A stretch of 35,671 nucleotides of DNA from assembly GCA_019748095.1 (NCBI GenBank), contig JAIEQA010000144.1, positions 1 through 35,671 of the forward strand, given 5' to 3'. Positions 6,636 to 15,891 of this stretch are shown here, in pieces. A model generated the notes under the pieces. The model was not told where the DNA came from, ran no database searches, and saw only the letters and a list, made by a program, of their open reading frames with translations. How positions within the stretch are numbered: the stretch's first letter is position 1; every line of letters starts with the position of its first letter. A program made the translations under genes and the position numbers. The stretch comes from Caulobacteraceae bacterium (GTDB lineage: Bacteria; Pseudomonadota; Alphaproteobacteria; Caulobacterales; Caulobacteraceae).

Positions 6636-8708
6636 GTGCGTATTCCATTCGTGGTGCTGGCGCTGGTCGCCCTCTGCACGCCCGTTCTCGCCCAGGCCCA
6701 GGCCCCCGCGCCGGTGACGGTCTCCTCGCCCGACGGGACCCTGACCGTCAGCGTTACGACCGACGGCGACGGCCGCCCGAGCTATGCCGTCACCCGTCTC
6801 GGCCGCCCGGTCATCGCCCCGTCCCGGCTGGGCTTCATCCTGACCGACGCTCCCAAGCTGGAGCGCGGTCTGGTCCCCACGGCCGGCCCCGCCACTGACC
6901 ACGACGACACCTGGGAGCAGCCCTGGGGCGAGCGTCGCTTGATCCGCAACCACTACCGCGAACTGCGCGTCCATCTGCGCGAACGCACGGCGCTGGCCCG
7001 GGTCTTCGACGTGGTCTTCCGCGTCCATGACGACGGTCTGGGCTTCCGCTACGAGTTTGCGCCCCAGCCTAACCTGACCACCCTGCGCATCGGCTCGGAA
7101 CTGACCGAGTTCAATATCGCCGAGGACGGCGAGGCCTGGTGGATCCCCTCGCAGGAATGGAACCGCGAGGAATATCTGTACCATCGCACCCCCATCGAGG
7201 GGGCCTCGAACACCCAGACCCCGATGACGATGCGGCTCGACTCCGGCCTGCATGTCTCGATCCACGAAGCGGCTCTGGTCGACTATGCCGGGATGAACCT
7301 GCGCCGCGCCGAGGGTCGCCGCTTCGTCGCCGACCTGACCCCCGGCTTCACCAGTGCGGCGGTCGAACGCGAGGCCCCGTTCAGCACGCCGTGGCGCACC
7401 CTGCAGATCAGCGACAGCGCCGGGGGTCTGGTGGAGTCCGCCCTGATCCTGAACCTGAACGAACCCAATGCGCTGGGTGACGTCAGCTGGTTCAAACCGA
7501 TGAAATACGTCGGCGTCTGGTGGGAAATGCATCTGGACCAGAAGACCTGGAGCAGCGGCCCCCGCCACGGCGCGACCAATGAGAACACCCGTCGTCACAT
7601 CGATTTCGCCGCCGAACACGGCTTCGGCGGCGTGCTGGTCGAGGGCTGGAACATCGGTTGGGACGGCGACTGGTTCGGCACCGGCTGGGACTATTCCTTC
7701 ACCGAATCCTATCCCGATTTCGATCTGGAGGCCCAGGCGGCCTACGCCAACGCCCGCGGGGTCCAGATCATCGGCCATCAAGAAACCGGCGGCAATGCCT
7801 TCCACTATGAACAGCAGATGCAGGCCGGCTTCGACCTGTACCAGCGGCTGGGCATCCACAGCGTCAAGACCGGCTATGTCGCCGACGCTGGCGGGGCCCG
7901 CGTCGCCGGTCCCGACGGCCAGCCCACGCTGACGTGGCATGAAAGCCAGGCCATGGCGCGCCACCACCTCGCCGTGGTCCAGGCTGCGGCCGAACGCCAG
8001 GTGGCGGTGAACCCGCACGAGCCGATCAAGGACACCGGCCTGCGCCGCACCTGGCCCAACTGGATCACCCGCGAGGGGGCCCGGGGCATGGAGTTCAGCG
8101 CCTGGGGCCAGCCCGGCAACCCGCCCGAGCACGAGGTCAATCTGGTCTTCACCCGGCTTCTGGCCGGTCCGATGGACTATACGCCCGGCATCTTCGGTAT
8201 GCAGACGCGCGCACCCGACGGCATCGCCACGACCTGGGCCAAGCAGCTGGCGCTCTATGTGACCATCTACAGCCCGATCCAGATGGCCGCCGACCTGCTG
8301 GAGAACTACGAGGCCAATCCCGGCCCCTTCCAGTTCATCAAGGACGTGGCTGTCGACTGGGACGACACCCGGGTCCTGAACGGCGAAATCGGCGACTATG
8401 TCACCATCGTCCGCAAGGAACGCGGCACCCGCGAATGGTTCCTCGGCTCCATCACAGACGAGCATCCGCGCGTTCTATCGGCACCCTTGAGCTTCCTCGA
8501 ACCCGGGGTCCGGTACCGCGCCGAAATCTATCGCGACGGCCCGAACGCCGACTGGCGCGACGGCCCGGGCCCAGACGGGACTGTCCGCAGCCGCTCCGAC
8601 ATCATCATCGAACAGCGCGAGGTCACGGCCACCGAGGTCCTGACCCTGCGTCTGGCCCCCGGCGGCGGGCAGGCAATTCGCTTCGTCCCGCTGGGTCGCG
8701 CCCGGTGA
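6636..8708 (+). CDS. GH97 alpha-glucosidase (SusB-like), secreted
   Basis: Exo-alpha-glucosidase of family GH97, releasing glucose from starch oligosaccharides in the periplasm. A signal peptide opens the protein (MRIPFVVLALVALCTPVLAQA). The GTG at 6636 is preferred to the in-frame GTG at 6627 because AAGGGAG (6621-6627) is properly spaced from 6636 but overlaps 6627; the protein is 690 residues. Family sequences include YVGVWWEMH, VEGWN (E336), GHQETGGN (E383), NPHEPIK (E462) and TREGARGMEF (E480). Glutamates at the last three positions match the inverting SusB branch rather than the retaining galactosidase branch. First gene of an operon; its stop overlaps the transporter start (GTGA). Confidence 0.93.
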   Translation: MRIPFVVLALVALCTPVLAQAQAPAPVTVSSPDGTLTVSVTTDGDGRPSYAVTRLGRPVIAPSRLGFILTDAPKLERGLVPTAGPATDHDDTWEQPWGERRLIRNHYRELRVHLRERTALARVFDVVFRVHDDGLGFRYEFAPQPNLTTLRIGSELTEFNIAEDGEAWWIPSQEWNREEYLYHRTPIEGASNTQTPMTMRLDSGLHVSIHEAALVDYAGMNLRRAEGRRFVADLTPGFTSAAVEREAPFSTPWRTLQISDSAGGLVESALILNLNEPNALGDVSWFKPMKYVGVWWEMHLDQKTWSSGPRHGATNENTRRHIDFAAEHGFGGVLVEGWNIGWDGDWFGTGWDYSFTESYPDFDLEAQAAYANARGVQIIGHQETGGNAFHYEQQMQAGFDLYQRLGIHSVKTGYVADAGGARVAGPDGQPTLTWHESQAMARHHLAVVQAAAERQVAVNPHEPIKDTGLRRTWPNWITREGARGMEFSAWGQPGNPPEHEVNLVFTRLLAGPMDYTPGIFGMQTRAPDGIATTWAKQLALYVTIYSPIQMAADLLENYEANPGPFQFIKDVAVDWDDTRVLNGEIGDYVTIVRKERGTREWFLGSITDEHPRVLSAPLSFLEPGVRYRAEIYRDGPNADWRDGPGPDGTVRSRSDIIIEQREVTATEVLTLRLAPGGGQAIRFVPLGRAR

Positions 8709-10255
8709 GCGCCCCCTCCGGCCTGCTCGCCGTCCGCCCGCGGCTGAACCCGCTGGCGATCATGAACATGTGCGTCGGCTTCTTCGGCATCCAGATCGGC
8801 TTTGGCCTGCAGAACGCCAACACCAGCCGCATCTTCCAGACCCTCGGGGCCGAAGTCGACAGCCTGGCCATCCTGTGGATCGCCGCCCCCCTGACCGGAC
8901 TGCTGGTCCAGCCGATCGTCGGCTATCTCAGCGACCGGACCTGGACCCCCCTGGGGCGGCGCCGTCCTTATTTCCTCGTCGGCGCGATCCTGACCTCGCT
9001 CGCCCTGATCGCCATGCCCAACAGCCCGACCCTGTGGTTCGCGGCCGCCATGCTTTGGATCATGGACGCCTCGATCAACATCACAATGGAGCCGTTCCGG
9101 GCCTTCGTCGGGGACCTCCTGCCAGACGAGCAGCGCACCGCCGGCTATGCGATGCAGAGCTTCTTCATCGGCACCGGGGCCGTGTTCGCCTCCTGCCTGC
9201 CGTGGATCCTTTCCAGCCTCGGCGTCGCCTCGGTCGCCCCCGAAGGAGTCACGCCCGACAGCGTCCGCTGGGCCTACTACATCGGCGCGGCCTGTCTGTT
9301 GACGGCGGTGCTCTGGACCGTGATCTCAACCCGCGAGTACAGCCCCGAACAGGTCGCGGCCTTCGACGCCCAGCCTGCCCTGCCCGGCCAGGCCGCCGAT
9401 GGGGAGCAAGGCCCCGCGCGGTCGGTCCGATCCTATGTTGTCGGCGGACTCGTCTGGGCCGTCCTCGGCGCGCTCGGCTTCATCGGTGTGGCGGTGACCG
9501 GGCTGGAGAAGGAACTCTACATCCTCTCGGGCGGGATCGGAGCCTTCGGCCTGTTGCAGATCCTGGTCGGAACCCTGCATGCGGCAAAGACCCCGAACGG
9601 CGTCACAGAGATCATCGACGATGTGTTCCGCATGCCGGTGACCATGCGCGGTCTGGCGGTCGTCCAGTTCTTCAGCTGGTTCGCCCTGTTCGCCATGTGG
9701 ATCTATACGACCGCCGCCGTGACCACGGTGCACTACGGCACCACCGACACCGGCTCGGCCGCCTGGAATGCCGGCGCGGACTGGGTCGGGGTTCTGTTCG
9801 GGATCTACAACGGCGTGGCCGCGCTGGCCGCCTTCGCCATTCCCGTTCTGGCGCGCCGCGCGGGCCGCAAGGGGGCCCATGCGATCAATCTGGTGCTGGG
9901 CGGGTTGGGCCTGATCGGCATTGCCCTGATCCGCGACCCGGCCCTGTTGTGGATCCCCATGATCGGCGTCGGCTTTGCCTGGGCCTCCATCCTGTCCATG
10001 CCCTATGCCATCCTCTCCGGGGCGGTGCCGGGGCGCAAGATGGGCGTCTATATGGGTATCTTCAACATCTTCATCGTCCTGCCCCAGCTGCTGGCCGCGA
10101 CCCTTCTGGGGCTCACGCTCAGACATCTGTTCGCCGGCGAGGCCATCTGGGCCCTCGTCATTGGCGGGGTGTCCTTCTTCGTCGCCGCCCTCTGCGCCCT
10201 GTTCGTGCGCGAGCCCGCAACGGTCGCCTCCCCGGCGGTCGCATCCCCCTCCTGA
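8705..10255 (+). CDS. SLC45/GPH-type maltose or sucrose transporter
   Basis: Inner-membrane sugar:cation symporter of about 516 residues with roughly 12 hydrophobic segments. The N-terminal half has NMCVGFFGIQIGFGLQNANT, LVQPIVGYLSDRTWTPLGRR (a major-facilitator loop motif) and RAFVGDLLPDEQR, all typical of the sucrose/maltose branch that includes Caulobacter MalY. The start is a GTG at 8705 sharing bases with the GH97 stop. Sequence upstream in this frame is out-of-frame GH97 coding and is excluded. Position between two periplasmic glucosidases points to maltose or short maltodextrins as cargo, although glucose cannot be excluded. The glucoamylase follows after 29 bp. Confidence 0.9.
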   Translation: MSAPSGLLAVRPRLNPLAIMNMCVGFFGIQIGFGLQNANTSRIFQTLGAEVDSLAILWIAAPLTGLLVQPIVGYLSDRTWTPLGRRRPYFLVGAILTSLALIAMPNSPTLWFAAAMLWIMDASINITMEPFRAFVGDLLPDEQRTAGYAMQSFFIGTGAVFASCLPWILSSLGVASVAPEGVTPDSVRWAYYIGAACLLTAVLWTVISTREYSPEQVAAFDAQPALPGQAADGEQGPARSVRSYVVGGLVWAVLGALGFIGVAVTGLEKELYILSGGIGAFGLLQILVGTLHAAKTPNGVTEIIDDVFRMPVTMRGLAVVQFFSWFALFAMWIYTTAAVTTVHYGTTDTGSAAWNAGADWVGVLFGIYNGVAALAAFAIPVLARRAGRKGAHAINLVLGGLGLIGIALIRDPALLWIPMIGVGFAWASILSMPYAILSGAVPGRKMGVYMGIFNIFIVLPQLLAATLLGLTLRHLFAGEAIWALVIGGVSFFVAALCALFVREPATVASPAVASPS

Positions 10256-10284
10256 TCCCTGTTGTTCCGACCGGTGAGTGTCCC

Positions 10285-12654
10285 ATGAAAAAGTCCCTGA
10301 TCCTGGCCACCGTGGCCTCCCTGACCCTGACAGGTACCGCCATGGCCCATCCCGGCCATGAGGTGGCCCCCGGAGCGCCGGGCGAGGCCCCGACCTGGGT
10401 CAATGCCGCCAAGACCGGAGCCGGATCCTCGTACGAGGCCTATGTCGACGGCCGCTATCAGGACGGCGGCCCGACCGGTGCGGTGTCACGCGTCTGGTTC
10501 TCGATCGCCGACGGCGTCCTGACCGAGACCATGTACGGCCTGATCCACGAGGCCCAGATCAAGCAGCTGCGGTTCGCCGTCCAGACCCCGACCGGCCTCG
10601 CGGTCGAGGGCACCGACACCACGGCCCGGACGGAGTACCTGCACACCGACGCCCAGGGCCGCCCCCTGTCGCCCGCCTATGGTATCACCACCACGGATGC
10701 GCAGGGCCGGTTCGAGATCCATAAGCGGATCTTCACCGACCCCGACCGCGATGCGCTGGTGCTGCGCGTCACGGTGCGGGCCCTGACCGGCCCGATCACC
10801 CCCTATCTGCTGCTGGAGCCGCACGTCGCCAACACGGGCGTCGCCGACCGGGGCGAGGCTGCGGTCGACGGCCTGCATGCCTTCGAGGACGGGACCCATC
10901 TGGTGCTCCGCCCCGATCAGCGCTTCACCGCCGCCACCGTTGGCTTCATGGGCACCTCCGATGCCCTGACCGACCTGCGGGCCGACGGCCGGCTGAACGC
11001 CGTCTATCGCACGACGGGCGAGACCTCCGGCAATCTGATGCTGGCCGGGGCCCTGCCGCGTCTGGCCGCCGGAGAGACCCTGACCCGCGACTTCGTGCTC
11101 GGCTTCGGCGACAGCCAGGCCGCCGCCGAAGCCGCCGCCGACGGCAGCTTCGCCACCGGTCTCGACGAGGTTCTGGCCCGCTACAACGGCGAGGGTGACC
11201 ATGTCGGCTGGGAGGACTACATCGCCTCCCTCGACCAGCTTCCCCGCCTCGCCGGGGTTGCCACCGACGGCGGCAAGCTGGCTTACGCCTCAGCCCTGAT
11301 GCTGAAGGTGCAGGAGGATCGGACCCATGCCGGTGCCCTGATCGCCTCCCTGTCCAACCCGTGGGGCGACACGGTCGACGCCACCAACCCCTCGACCGGG
11401 TACAAGGCCGTCTGGCCGCGCGACTTCTACCAGGTGGCCATGGCGATGCTGGCATTGGGCGACCTTGAGACCCCGCTGGCGGCCCTGCGCTACCTGCCCC
11501 AGGTCCAGGTGGGTGCGGACACGCCCGGCAATACCGGGGCCACCGGCTGGTTCCTGCAGAAGACCTGGGTGGACGGGCAGATCGAATGGGTTGGGGTCCA
11601 GCTGGACCAGACCGCCATGCCGATCATGCTGGGCTGGAAACTGTGGCGGGCCGGTCTGGTCACCGACGCCGAGATGGCGCGGATGTACGCCACCATGATC
11701 AAGCCGGCCGCCGACTTCCTCGTGGACGGCGGCACCGTCGGCCTCGACTGGAACGATCGCACCATCACCCCGCCATGGAGCCAGCAGGAGCGCTGGGAGG
11801 AACAGGAAGGTTACTCCCCTTCCACCACCGCCGCCGTCATCGCCGGTCTCGTCACGGCCGCCGAGATCGCCCGGGCCTCGGGCGACACCGCCTCCGCCAC
11901 CCGCTATCTCGCCGCCGCCGATGACTATGCCGGCAAGGTCGAGGCGCGGATGTTCACCACCGAAGGCACGCTGGGGGACGGCGACTATTTCCTGCGGCTG
12001 TCACGCAATGAAGACCCGAACGACAAGGGTCTGCTGGGCGAGAACAACGGCCAGGCCGCCCTGCCCGAAGACCGGATCATCGACGGCGGCTTTCTGGAGC
12101 TGGTCCGCTACGGCGTGCGGTCGGCGACGGCCCCGTCCATCCTCGCCACGCTCGGGGAGTATGACGACACCACCCTCGAGGATCGTCTGCGGGTGCGCTA
12201 CGATTTCGGCCCGGCCGGCGACACCACGCCCGGCTGGCGGCGCTACGGCAACGACGGCTACGGCGAGAACGTCGAGACCGCCGGCAACTACGGCGTCGGC
12301 GGCATGACGCCCGGCCAGCGCGGCCGGGTCTGGCCCTTCTTCACCGGCGAGCGTGGCCACTATGAACTGGCGGCCCTGCTGGCCGGCGGAACGCCTGATG
12401 CCGCAGCCATCGAGCAGCTGCGCCAGAGCTATGTCCGTGGCATGGAGCGGTTCGCCAACGACGGCCTGATGCTGCCAGAACAGGCTTGGGACGGTGTGGG
12501 ACGGACCCCGGACGGCTATGTCACCGGAGCCGGCACCAACTCCGCCACGCCCCTGGCCTGGACCCATGCCGAATACCTGAAACTGCTGCGCTCGATCGCC
12601 GACCGGGCCGTCTGGGACCGCTACGCTCCGGTCGAGGCGCGCTACGCGCGGTAA
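10285..12654 (+). CDS. GH15 glucoamylase, secreted
   Basis: Inverting exo-glucosidase that removes beta-glucose from the non-reducing ends of alpha-glucans; 789 residues. The ATG at 10285 follows GGTGAG and starts a signal peptide (MKKSLILATVASLTLTGTAMA). The same frame stays open for 505 codons upstream, but that stretch lies antiphase within the transporter gene and is not used. An N-terminal beta-sandwich domain (about 25-310) resembles the bacterial glucoamylase/glucodextranase type. The (alpha/alpha)6 domain shows GYKAVWPRDFYQVAMAML, GWFLQKTWVDG, QERWEEQEGYSPST (general acid near 505) and VWPFFTGERGHYELA (general base near 688). Last gene of the GH97-transporter-glucoamylase operon. It ends 4 bp from the stop of the convergent epimerase gene. 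Confidence 0.94.
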   Translation: MKKSLILATVASLTLTGTAMAHPGHEVAPGAPGEAPTWVNAAKTGAGSSYEAYVDGRYQDGGPTGAVSRVWFSIADGVLTETMYGLIHEAQIKQLRFAVQTPTGLAVEGTDTTARTEYLHTDAQGRPLSPAYGITTTDAQGRFEIHKRIFTDPDRDALVLRVTVRALTGPITPYLLLEPHVANTGVADRGEAAVDGLHAFEDGTHLVLRPDQRFTAATVGFMGTSDALTDLRADGRLNAVYRTTGETSGNLMLAGALPRLAAGETLTRDFVLGFGDSQAAAEAAADGSFATGLDEVLARYNGEGDHVGWEDYIASLDQLPRLAGVATDGGKLAYASALMLKVQEDRTHAGALIASLSNPWGDTVDATNPSTGYKAVWPRDFYQVAMAMLALGDLETPLAALRYLPQVQVGADTPGNTGATGWFLQKTWVDGQIEWVGVQLDQTAMPIMLGWKLWRAGLVTDAEMARMYATMIKPAADFLVDGGTVGLDWNDRTITPPWSQQERWEEQEGYSPSTTAAVIAGLVTAAEIARASGDTASATRYLAAADDYAGKVEARMFTTEGTLGDGDYFLRLSRNEDPNDKGLLGENNGQAALPEDRIIDGGFLELVRYGVRSATAPSILATLGEYDDTTLEDRLRVRYDFGPAGDTTPGWRRYGNDGYGENVETAGNYGVGGMTPGQRGRVWPFFTGERGHYELAALLAGGTPDAAAIEQLRQSYVRGMERFANDGLMLPEQAWDGVGRTPDGYVTGAGTNSATPLAWTHAEYLKLLRSIADRAVWDRYAPVEARYAR

Positions 12655-12658
12655 AGGA

Positions 12659-13519
12659 CTACGTCCGGGCTTCGGCGGTGATGGTCAGACTCATCGCCGA
12701 GGTCTGGCCGGGTTCCAGCCTGACAAGGCCGGTCTCCTCGCCCGCCGGCGCATTGAGGGCATCGGGTGGGTGCGTCACGGGCTCCAGACAGACGAAGTCG
12801 CCCCCCGCCGGGGCGAAAACATGCAGCACGGAGGCATTGGCTGAGCCTCGCAAGGTGACCGTCCGGTCTGCATCGGTCAGCCGGGCTACCCCGTCCCAGC
12901 CCGCATAGGCGTGATCGACAAAGGGGGCCGCCTCGACGTCGGGTCCGTCGCACCAGTCGAACACAGCGTCGGGTTCCGCGAGGTCGACCGGGATCAGGGC
13001 CTCGTCCACGGTCCAGACGCCGGAAGCTTCGAATGAAACCCGGGTCCCCGGACGACGCACGAAATAGGGATGCAGCCCCAGACCCGCCGGCATCGGCCGC
13101 TGATCCGCATTCGTCACCGACAGGCCGATGCTCAGCCCCGCCCCGTCAAGGGTGAACCTCTGTTCCGCCGTCCAGGCCCAGGGCCAGTCCGAACGGGGTT
13201 GTTCAAGGGTCAGCACCGCCGAAGCCCCGTCGGCCGCTGCAACGCCCCACGGGCGGTGCCAGCCTGTGCCGTGCAGGGCGTGGGGCGCGAATCCGGGCGT
13301 CGGCTCCAGCTCGACAGTCAGACCCTCCCACGCGAAGCGCGCCGCCGCGATCCGGTTGGCCCAGGGCACCAGCGGAAAACAGGCGGTCTGCAGCGGGTCG
13401 TCCACCCCGGGGGGCGTCGGCCGCAGCACATCCTCACCCCGCCATGTCAGCCGCGTCAGCGCCCCGCCCGACCGGGGGCGGATCTCCGCCGCCCAGTCGC
13501 CCCGCGAGAGCGTGATCAC
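12659..13519 (-). CDS. Aldose 1-epimerase (mutarotase) family protein
   Basis: Interconverts alpha and beta anomers of aldoses, here most likely D-xylose or glucose; 286 residues, no signal peptide. Family sequences are LTRLTWRGEDVLRP, PLVPWANRIAAARFAWEG, HALHGTGWHRPW (catalytic histidine region), GLHPYFVR, and VCLEPVTHPPDALN near the C-terminus, where the catalytic glutamate lies. The start is a GTG at 13519 sharing GTGA with the xylC stop, so translation is probably coupled. As last gene of the xyl operon it would supply the anomer preferred by xylose dehydrogenase. That role is inferred from position. Confidence 0.88.
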   Translation of the reverse strand: MITLSRGDWAAEIRPRSGGALTRLTWRGEDVLRPTPPGVDDPLQTACFPLVPWANRIAAARFAWEGLTVELEPTPGFAPHALHGTGWHRPWGVAAADGASAVLTLEQPRSDWPWAWTAEQRFTLDGAGLSIGLSVTNADQRPMPAGLGLHPYFVRRPGTRVSFEASGVWTVDEALIPVDLAEPDAVFDWCDGPDVEAAPFVDHAYAGWDGVARLTDADRTVTLRGSANASVLHVFAPAGGDFVCLEPVTHPPDALNAPAGEETGLVRLEPGQTSAMSLTITAEART

Positions 13520-14370
13520 CAGCGAAAGAGCGTCGGGGCCAGACCCGGCCGATCGACCCGGACGCGGTACAGACCTCCCAGCGTAGGCTGCTCCGCCCGC
13601 CTGTCCGCATTGTTCAGCCAGGCGGTGGTGCAGTACAGGTCCTGCAGATCATCGCCCCCGAACGCCGCCTTGGTCACGGTGACCACCGGCAAGGGGATGT
13701 CCGCGAGCCGGGCCCCGGTCGGGCTGTAGCGCGCGATGCCACCCCCATTGAACAGGCTGACATGAAGAATGCCGTCGGCGTCGACGCTGGGGCCATCGGG
13801 ATAGCCCCCGGTCACGTCCGCGAACACCCGCTTGTTGGTCAGGAACCCGTCGTGATGATCGAAGGCATAGATCCGCTGGAGCGCCGAGTCGTGGTGATAG
13901 AGCGTCCGGCCGTCCGGGCTCAGGGCCGGCCCGTTGGTGATCCTGTAGCCGTCGTCATGGCGGGTCAGCACCCCGTCGCGGTAACGGTACAGGGCCCCCG
14001 ACACCCCTGCCTCGCCGTCGTCCATCGATCCGAACCACAGCGCCCCATCCGGGGAAACGAAGCCGTCGTTGAGCCGGTTCTGGGGCCGCTCCGGCTCCAC
14101 CTCCGCCACCCGCTCGAACGCCCCGGTCGCCGGGTCGAACCGGTGCAGGCCAGAGCGCACGCCGCAGATCAGGCTGCCGTCCTCGGCCGGCAGGGCGAAA
14201 CCGGTCTGGTCCGGTGTGTCCCACGACCGTTTCGAGCCGTCGTCGACCCCATAGCGATGCAGTTTTCGCCCCTTGATGTCGACGAACCAGACGCAGCGCT
14301 CGCGCGCCGACCAGACCGGGCCTTCGCCCAGTTCGGCCTGAACGTCCCAGACCAGTTCGGCTTGGCTCAT
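13516..14370 (-). CDS. xylC: D-xylono-lactonase, SMP-30/gluconolactonase family
   Basis: Hydrolyses D-xylonolactone to D-xylonate, the second step of the Weimberg pathway; cytoplasmic six-bladed propeller of 284 residues. Expected metal ligands are visible: E16 in LGEGPVW, N101 in RLNDG, N146 in ITNGP, and an aspartate in YPDGPSVD (192 or 197). SPDGALWFGSMDDGE and LPVVTVTKAAFGG are also typical of the family. The ATG lies 5 bp after the xylA stop with GGAG upstream, and the gene overlaps the epimerase start. The xylonolactonase call rather than gluconolactonase rests on the surrounding xyl genes. Confidence 0.92.
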   Translation of the reverse strand: MSQAELVWDVQAELGEGPVWSARERCVWFVDIKGRKLHRYGVDDGSKRSWDTPDQTGFALPAEDGSLICGVRSGLHRFDPATGAFERVAEVEPERPQNRLNDGFVSPDGALWFGSMDDGEAGVSGALYRYRDGVLTRHDDGYRITNGPALSPDGRTLYHHDSALQRIYAFDHHDGFLTNKRVFADVTGGYPDGPSVDADGILHVSLFNGGGIARYSPTGARLADIPLPVVTVTKAAFGGDDLQDLYCTTAWLNNADRRAEQPTLGGLYRVRVDRPGLAPTLFRW

Positions 14371-14375
14371 GGCGG

Positions 14376-15818
14376 TCAGCTCCAGCTGTAGGCGGTCTTC
14401 TGCTGGGTGAAGAATTCAGCCGCCGCAAAGCCCTGCTCCCGCGCGCCATAGCTCGACTTCTTCGACCCGCCAAACGGCACATGATAATCGACCCCCGCGG
14501 TGGCCAGATTGACCATCACCATCCCGGCCCGGGCCCGGCGCTGGAAGTCCCGCGCGTATTTCAGGCTGGTGGTGGCGATGCCGGCCGACAGGCCGAACTC
14601 GACCCCGTTGGCGATGGCCAGGGCCTCCTCATAGTCCTTGACCCGGATGGTCGAGGCGACCGGGCCGAAGACCTCCTCGGTATTGATCCGCATCGCCGCC
14701 GTCGTGTCGACGATCAGGGTCGGCTGGACGTACCAGCCGGGCTGGTTGAGGTTCAGCCGGTTACCGCCGGTCGCGATCCGGCCCCCGGCCGAGCGGGCGA
14801 TGTCGATATAGCTGTAGGAGGTCTCCATCTGGCTCTCGGACACGGCAGGCCCCATCTGGGTTGCGGGATCCAGCGCGTCACCGACCTTGAGCGCACTCAC
14901 CTTCTCTGCAAGCAGGGCGACGAACCGGTCATGGATCCCGTCCTGGACGATCAGACGGCTGGAGGCCGTGCAGCGCTGCCCCGTGGCGAAGAAGGAGCCG
15001 TCCAGCGCGATGGCCACTGCCCGCTCCAGATCGGCGTCGTCCAGCACGATCAGCGGGTTCTTGCCGCCCATCTCCAGCTGAACCCGCGCCTGGCGCTCCA
15101 TGGCCCCCTTGCCGACACTGGCCCCCACGGTCTGGGAGCCGGTGAAGCTGATGCCGTCGATGTCCGGATGGGCGACGATGGCGCGGCCGACGTCACCGTC
15201 GCCGATCACCATATTGACCACGCCCCTGGGCAGGCCGGCCTCATGCAGGATGGCGATCAGGGCCTCGGCCGTCGCCGGCGTCGGGCCTGCGGGCTTGATC
15301 ACCACCGTGTTCCCGAACGCGAGGGCCGGAGCCATCTTCCAGGCCGGGATGGCGATGGGGAAGTTCCATGGCGTGATCAGACCGAACACCCCGACCGCCT
15401 GACGATAGGTCTGGATCTCGACGCCCGGCCGGGTCGAGGCCAGGTTCTGGCCATGGATACGCAGCGCCTCGCCGGCGAAATATTTCAGGATGCGGGCGGC
15501 GCGGGCCGTCTCGCCGATCCCCTCGGCCAGCGTCTTGCCCTCCTCACGCGACAGCAGCCGCCCGACCTGGTCCTTGCGCTCCATCAGGATGTTGGAGGCG
15601 CGGTCCAGAATGTCGGAACGGACCTCGGGAGAGGCCTCGGACCAGGCCGGGAAGGCCGCGCGGGCCGCGGCCACCGCAGCATCGACCTCAGCGGCTCCAC
15701 CCTTGGGCGTATGGGCCACGACCTCGTTGGTGTTCGAGGGGTTGCGGCTTTCACCCGGCCGGTCGGCGTCCACCTTTTCGCCATTGATCCAGTGGGACAG
15801 GTTCAGCGTATCGGTCAT
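14376..15818 (-). CDS. xylA: 2-oxoglutarate semialdehyde dehydrogenase
   Basis: NAD(P)-dependent aldehyde dehydrogenase, 480 residues, performing the last Weimberg step, 2-oxoglutarate semialdehyde to 2-oxoglutarate. Catalytic features are complete: PWNFP (N152), QLEMGGKNP (E249) and GQRCTAS (nucleophile C283). [16 protein letters not shown] and [17 protein letters not shown] are typical of the ketoglutarate semialdehyde branch. The ATG at 15818 has AAGGCG upstream. Placement between transporter and lactonase, together with xylX and xylB, makes this the xylA of the Caulobacter nomenclature, not xylose isomerase, which shares the symbol elsewhere. Confidence 0.93.
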   Translation of the reverse strand: MTDTLNLSHWINGEKVDADRPGESRNPSNTNEVVAHTPKGGAAEVDAAVAAARAAFPAWSEASPEVRSDILDRASNILMERKDQVGRLLSREEGKTLAEGIGETARAARILKYFAGEALRIHGQNLASTRPGVEIQTYRQAVGVFGLITPWNFPIAIPAWKMAPALAFGNTVVIKPAGPTPATAEALIAILHEAGLPRGVVNMVIGDGDVGRAIVAHPDIDGISFTGSQTVGASVGKGAMERQARVQLEMGGKNPLIVLDDADLERAVAIALDGSFFATGQRCTASSRLIVQDGIHDRFVALLAEKVSALKVGDALDPATQMGPAVSESQMETSYSYIDIARSAGGRIATGGNRLNLNQPGWYVQPTLIVDTTAAMRINTEEVFGPVASTIRVKDYEEALAIANGVEFGLSAGIATTSLKYARDFQRRARAGMVMVNLATAGVDYHVPFGGSKKSSYGAREQGFAAAEFFTQQKTAYSWS

Positions 15819-15841
15819 GGGTTTCGCCTTGTCGTGAAAGC

Positions 15842-15865
15842 GGGGCGGCGGGGGAGCGCCACCCC
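15842..15865 (-). other. Small hairpin between transporter and xylA
   Basis: GGGGCGGCG (15842-15850) and CGCCACCCC (15857-15865) pair with one mismatch around a 6-base loop, within the 73-bp gap between the transporter stop and xylA. No T-run follows on the minus strand. It may stabilise or partly attenuate the operon mRNA. Confidence 0.3.
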
Positions 15866-15891
15866 TTCAATTGTCGGACTATTAGATAGGG

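Noticed and set aside
8770..10284. 505-codon upstream extension of the glucoamylase frame
   Set aside because: It runs antiphase through the transporter gene. The ATG at 10285 has a ribosome site and a signal peptide.
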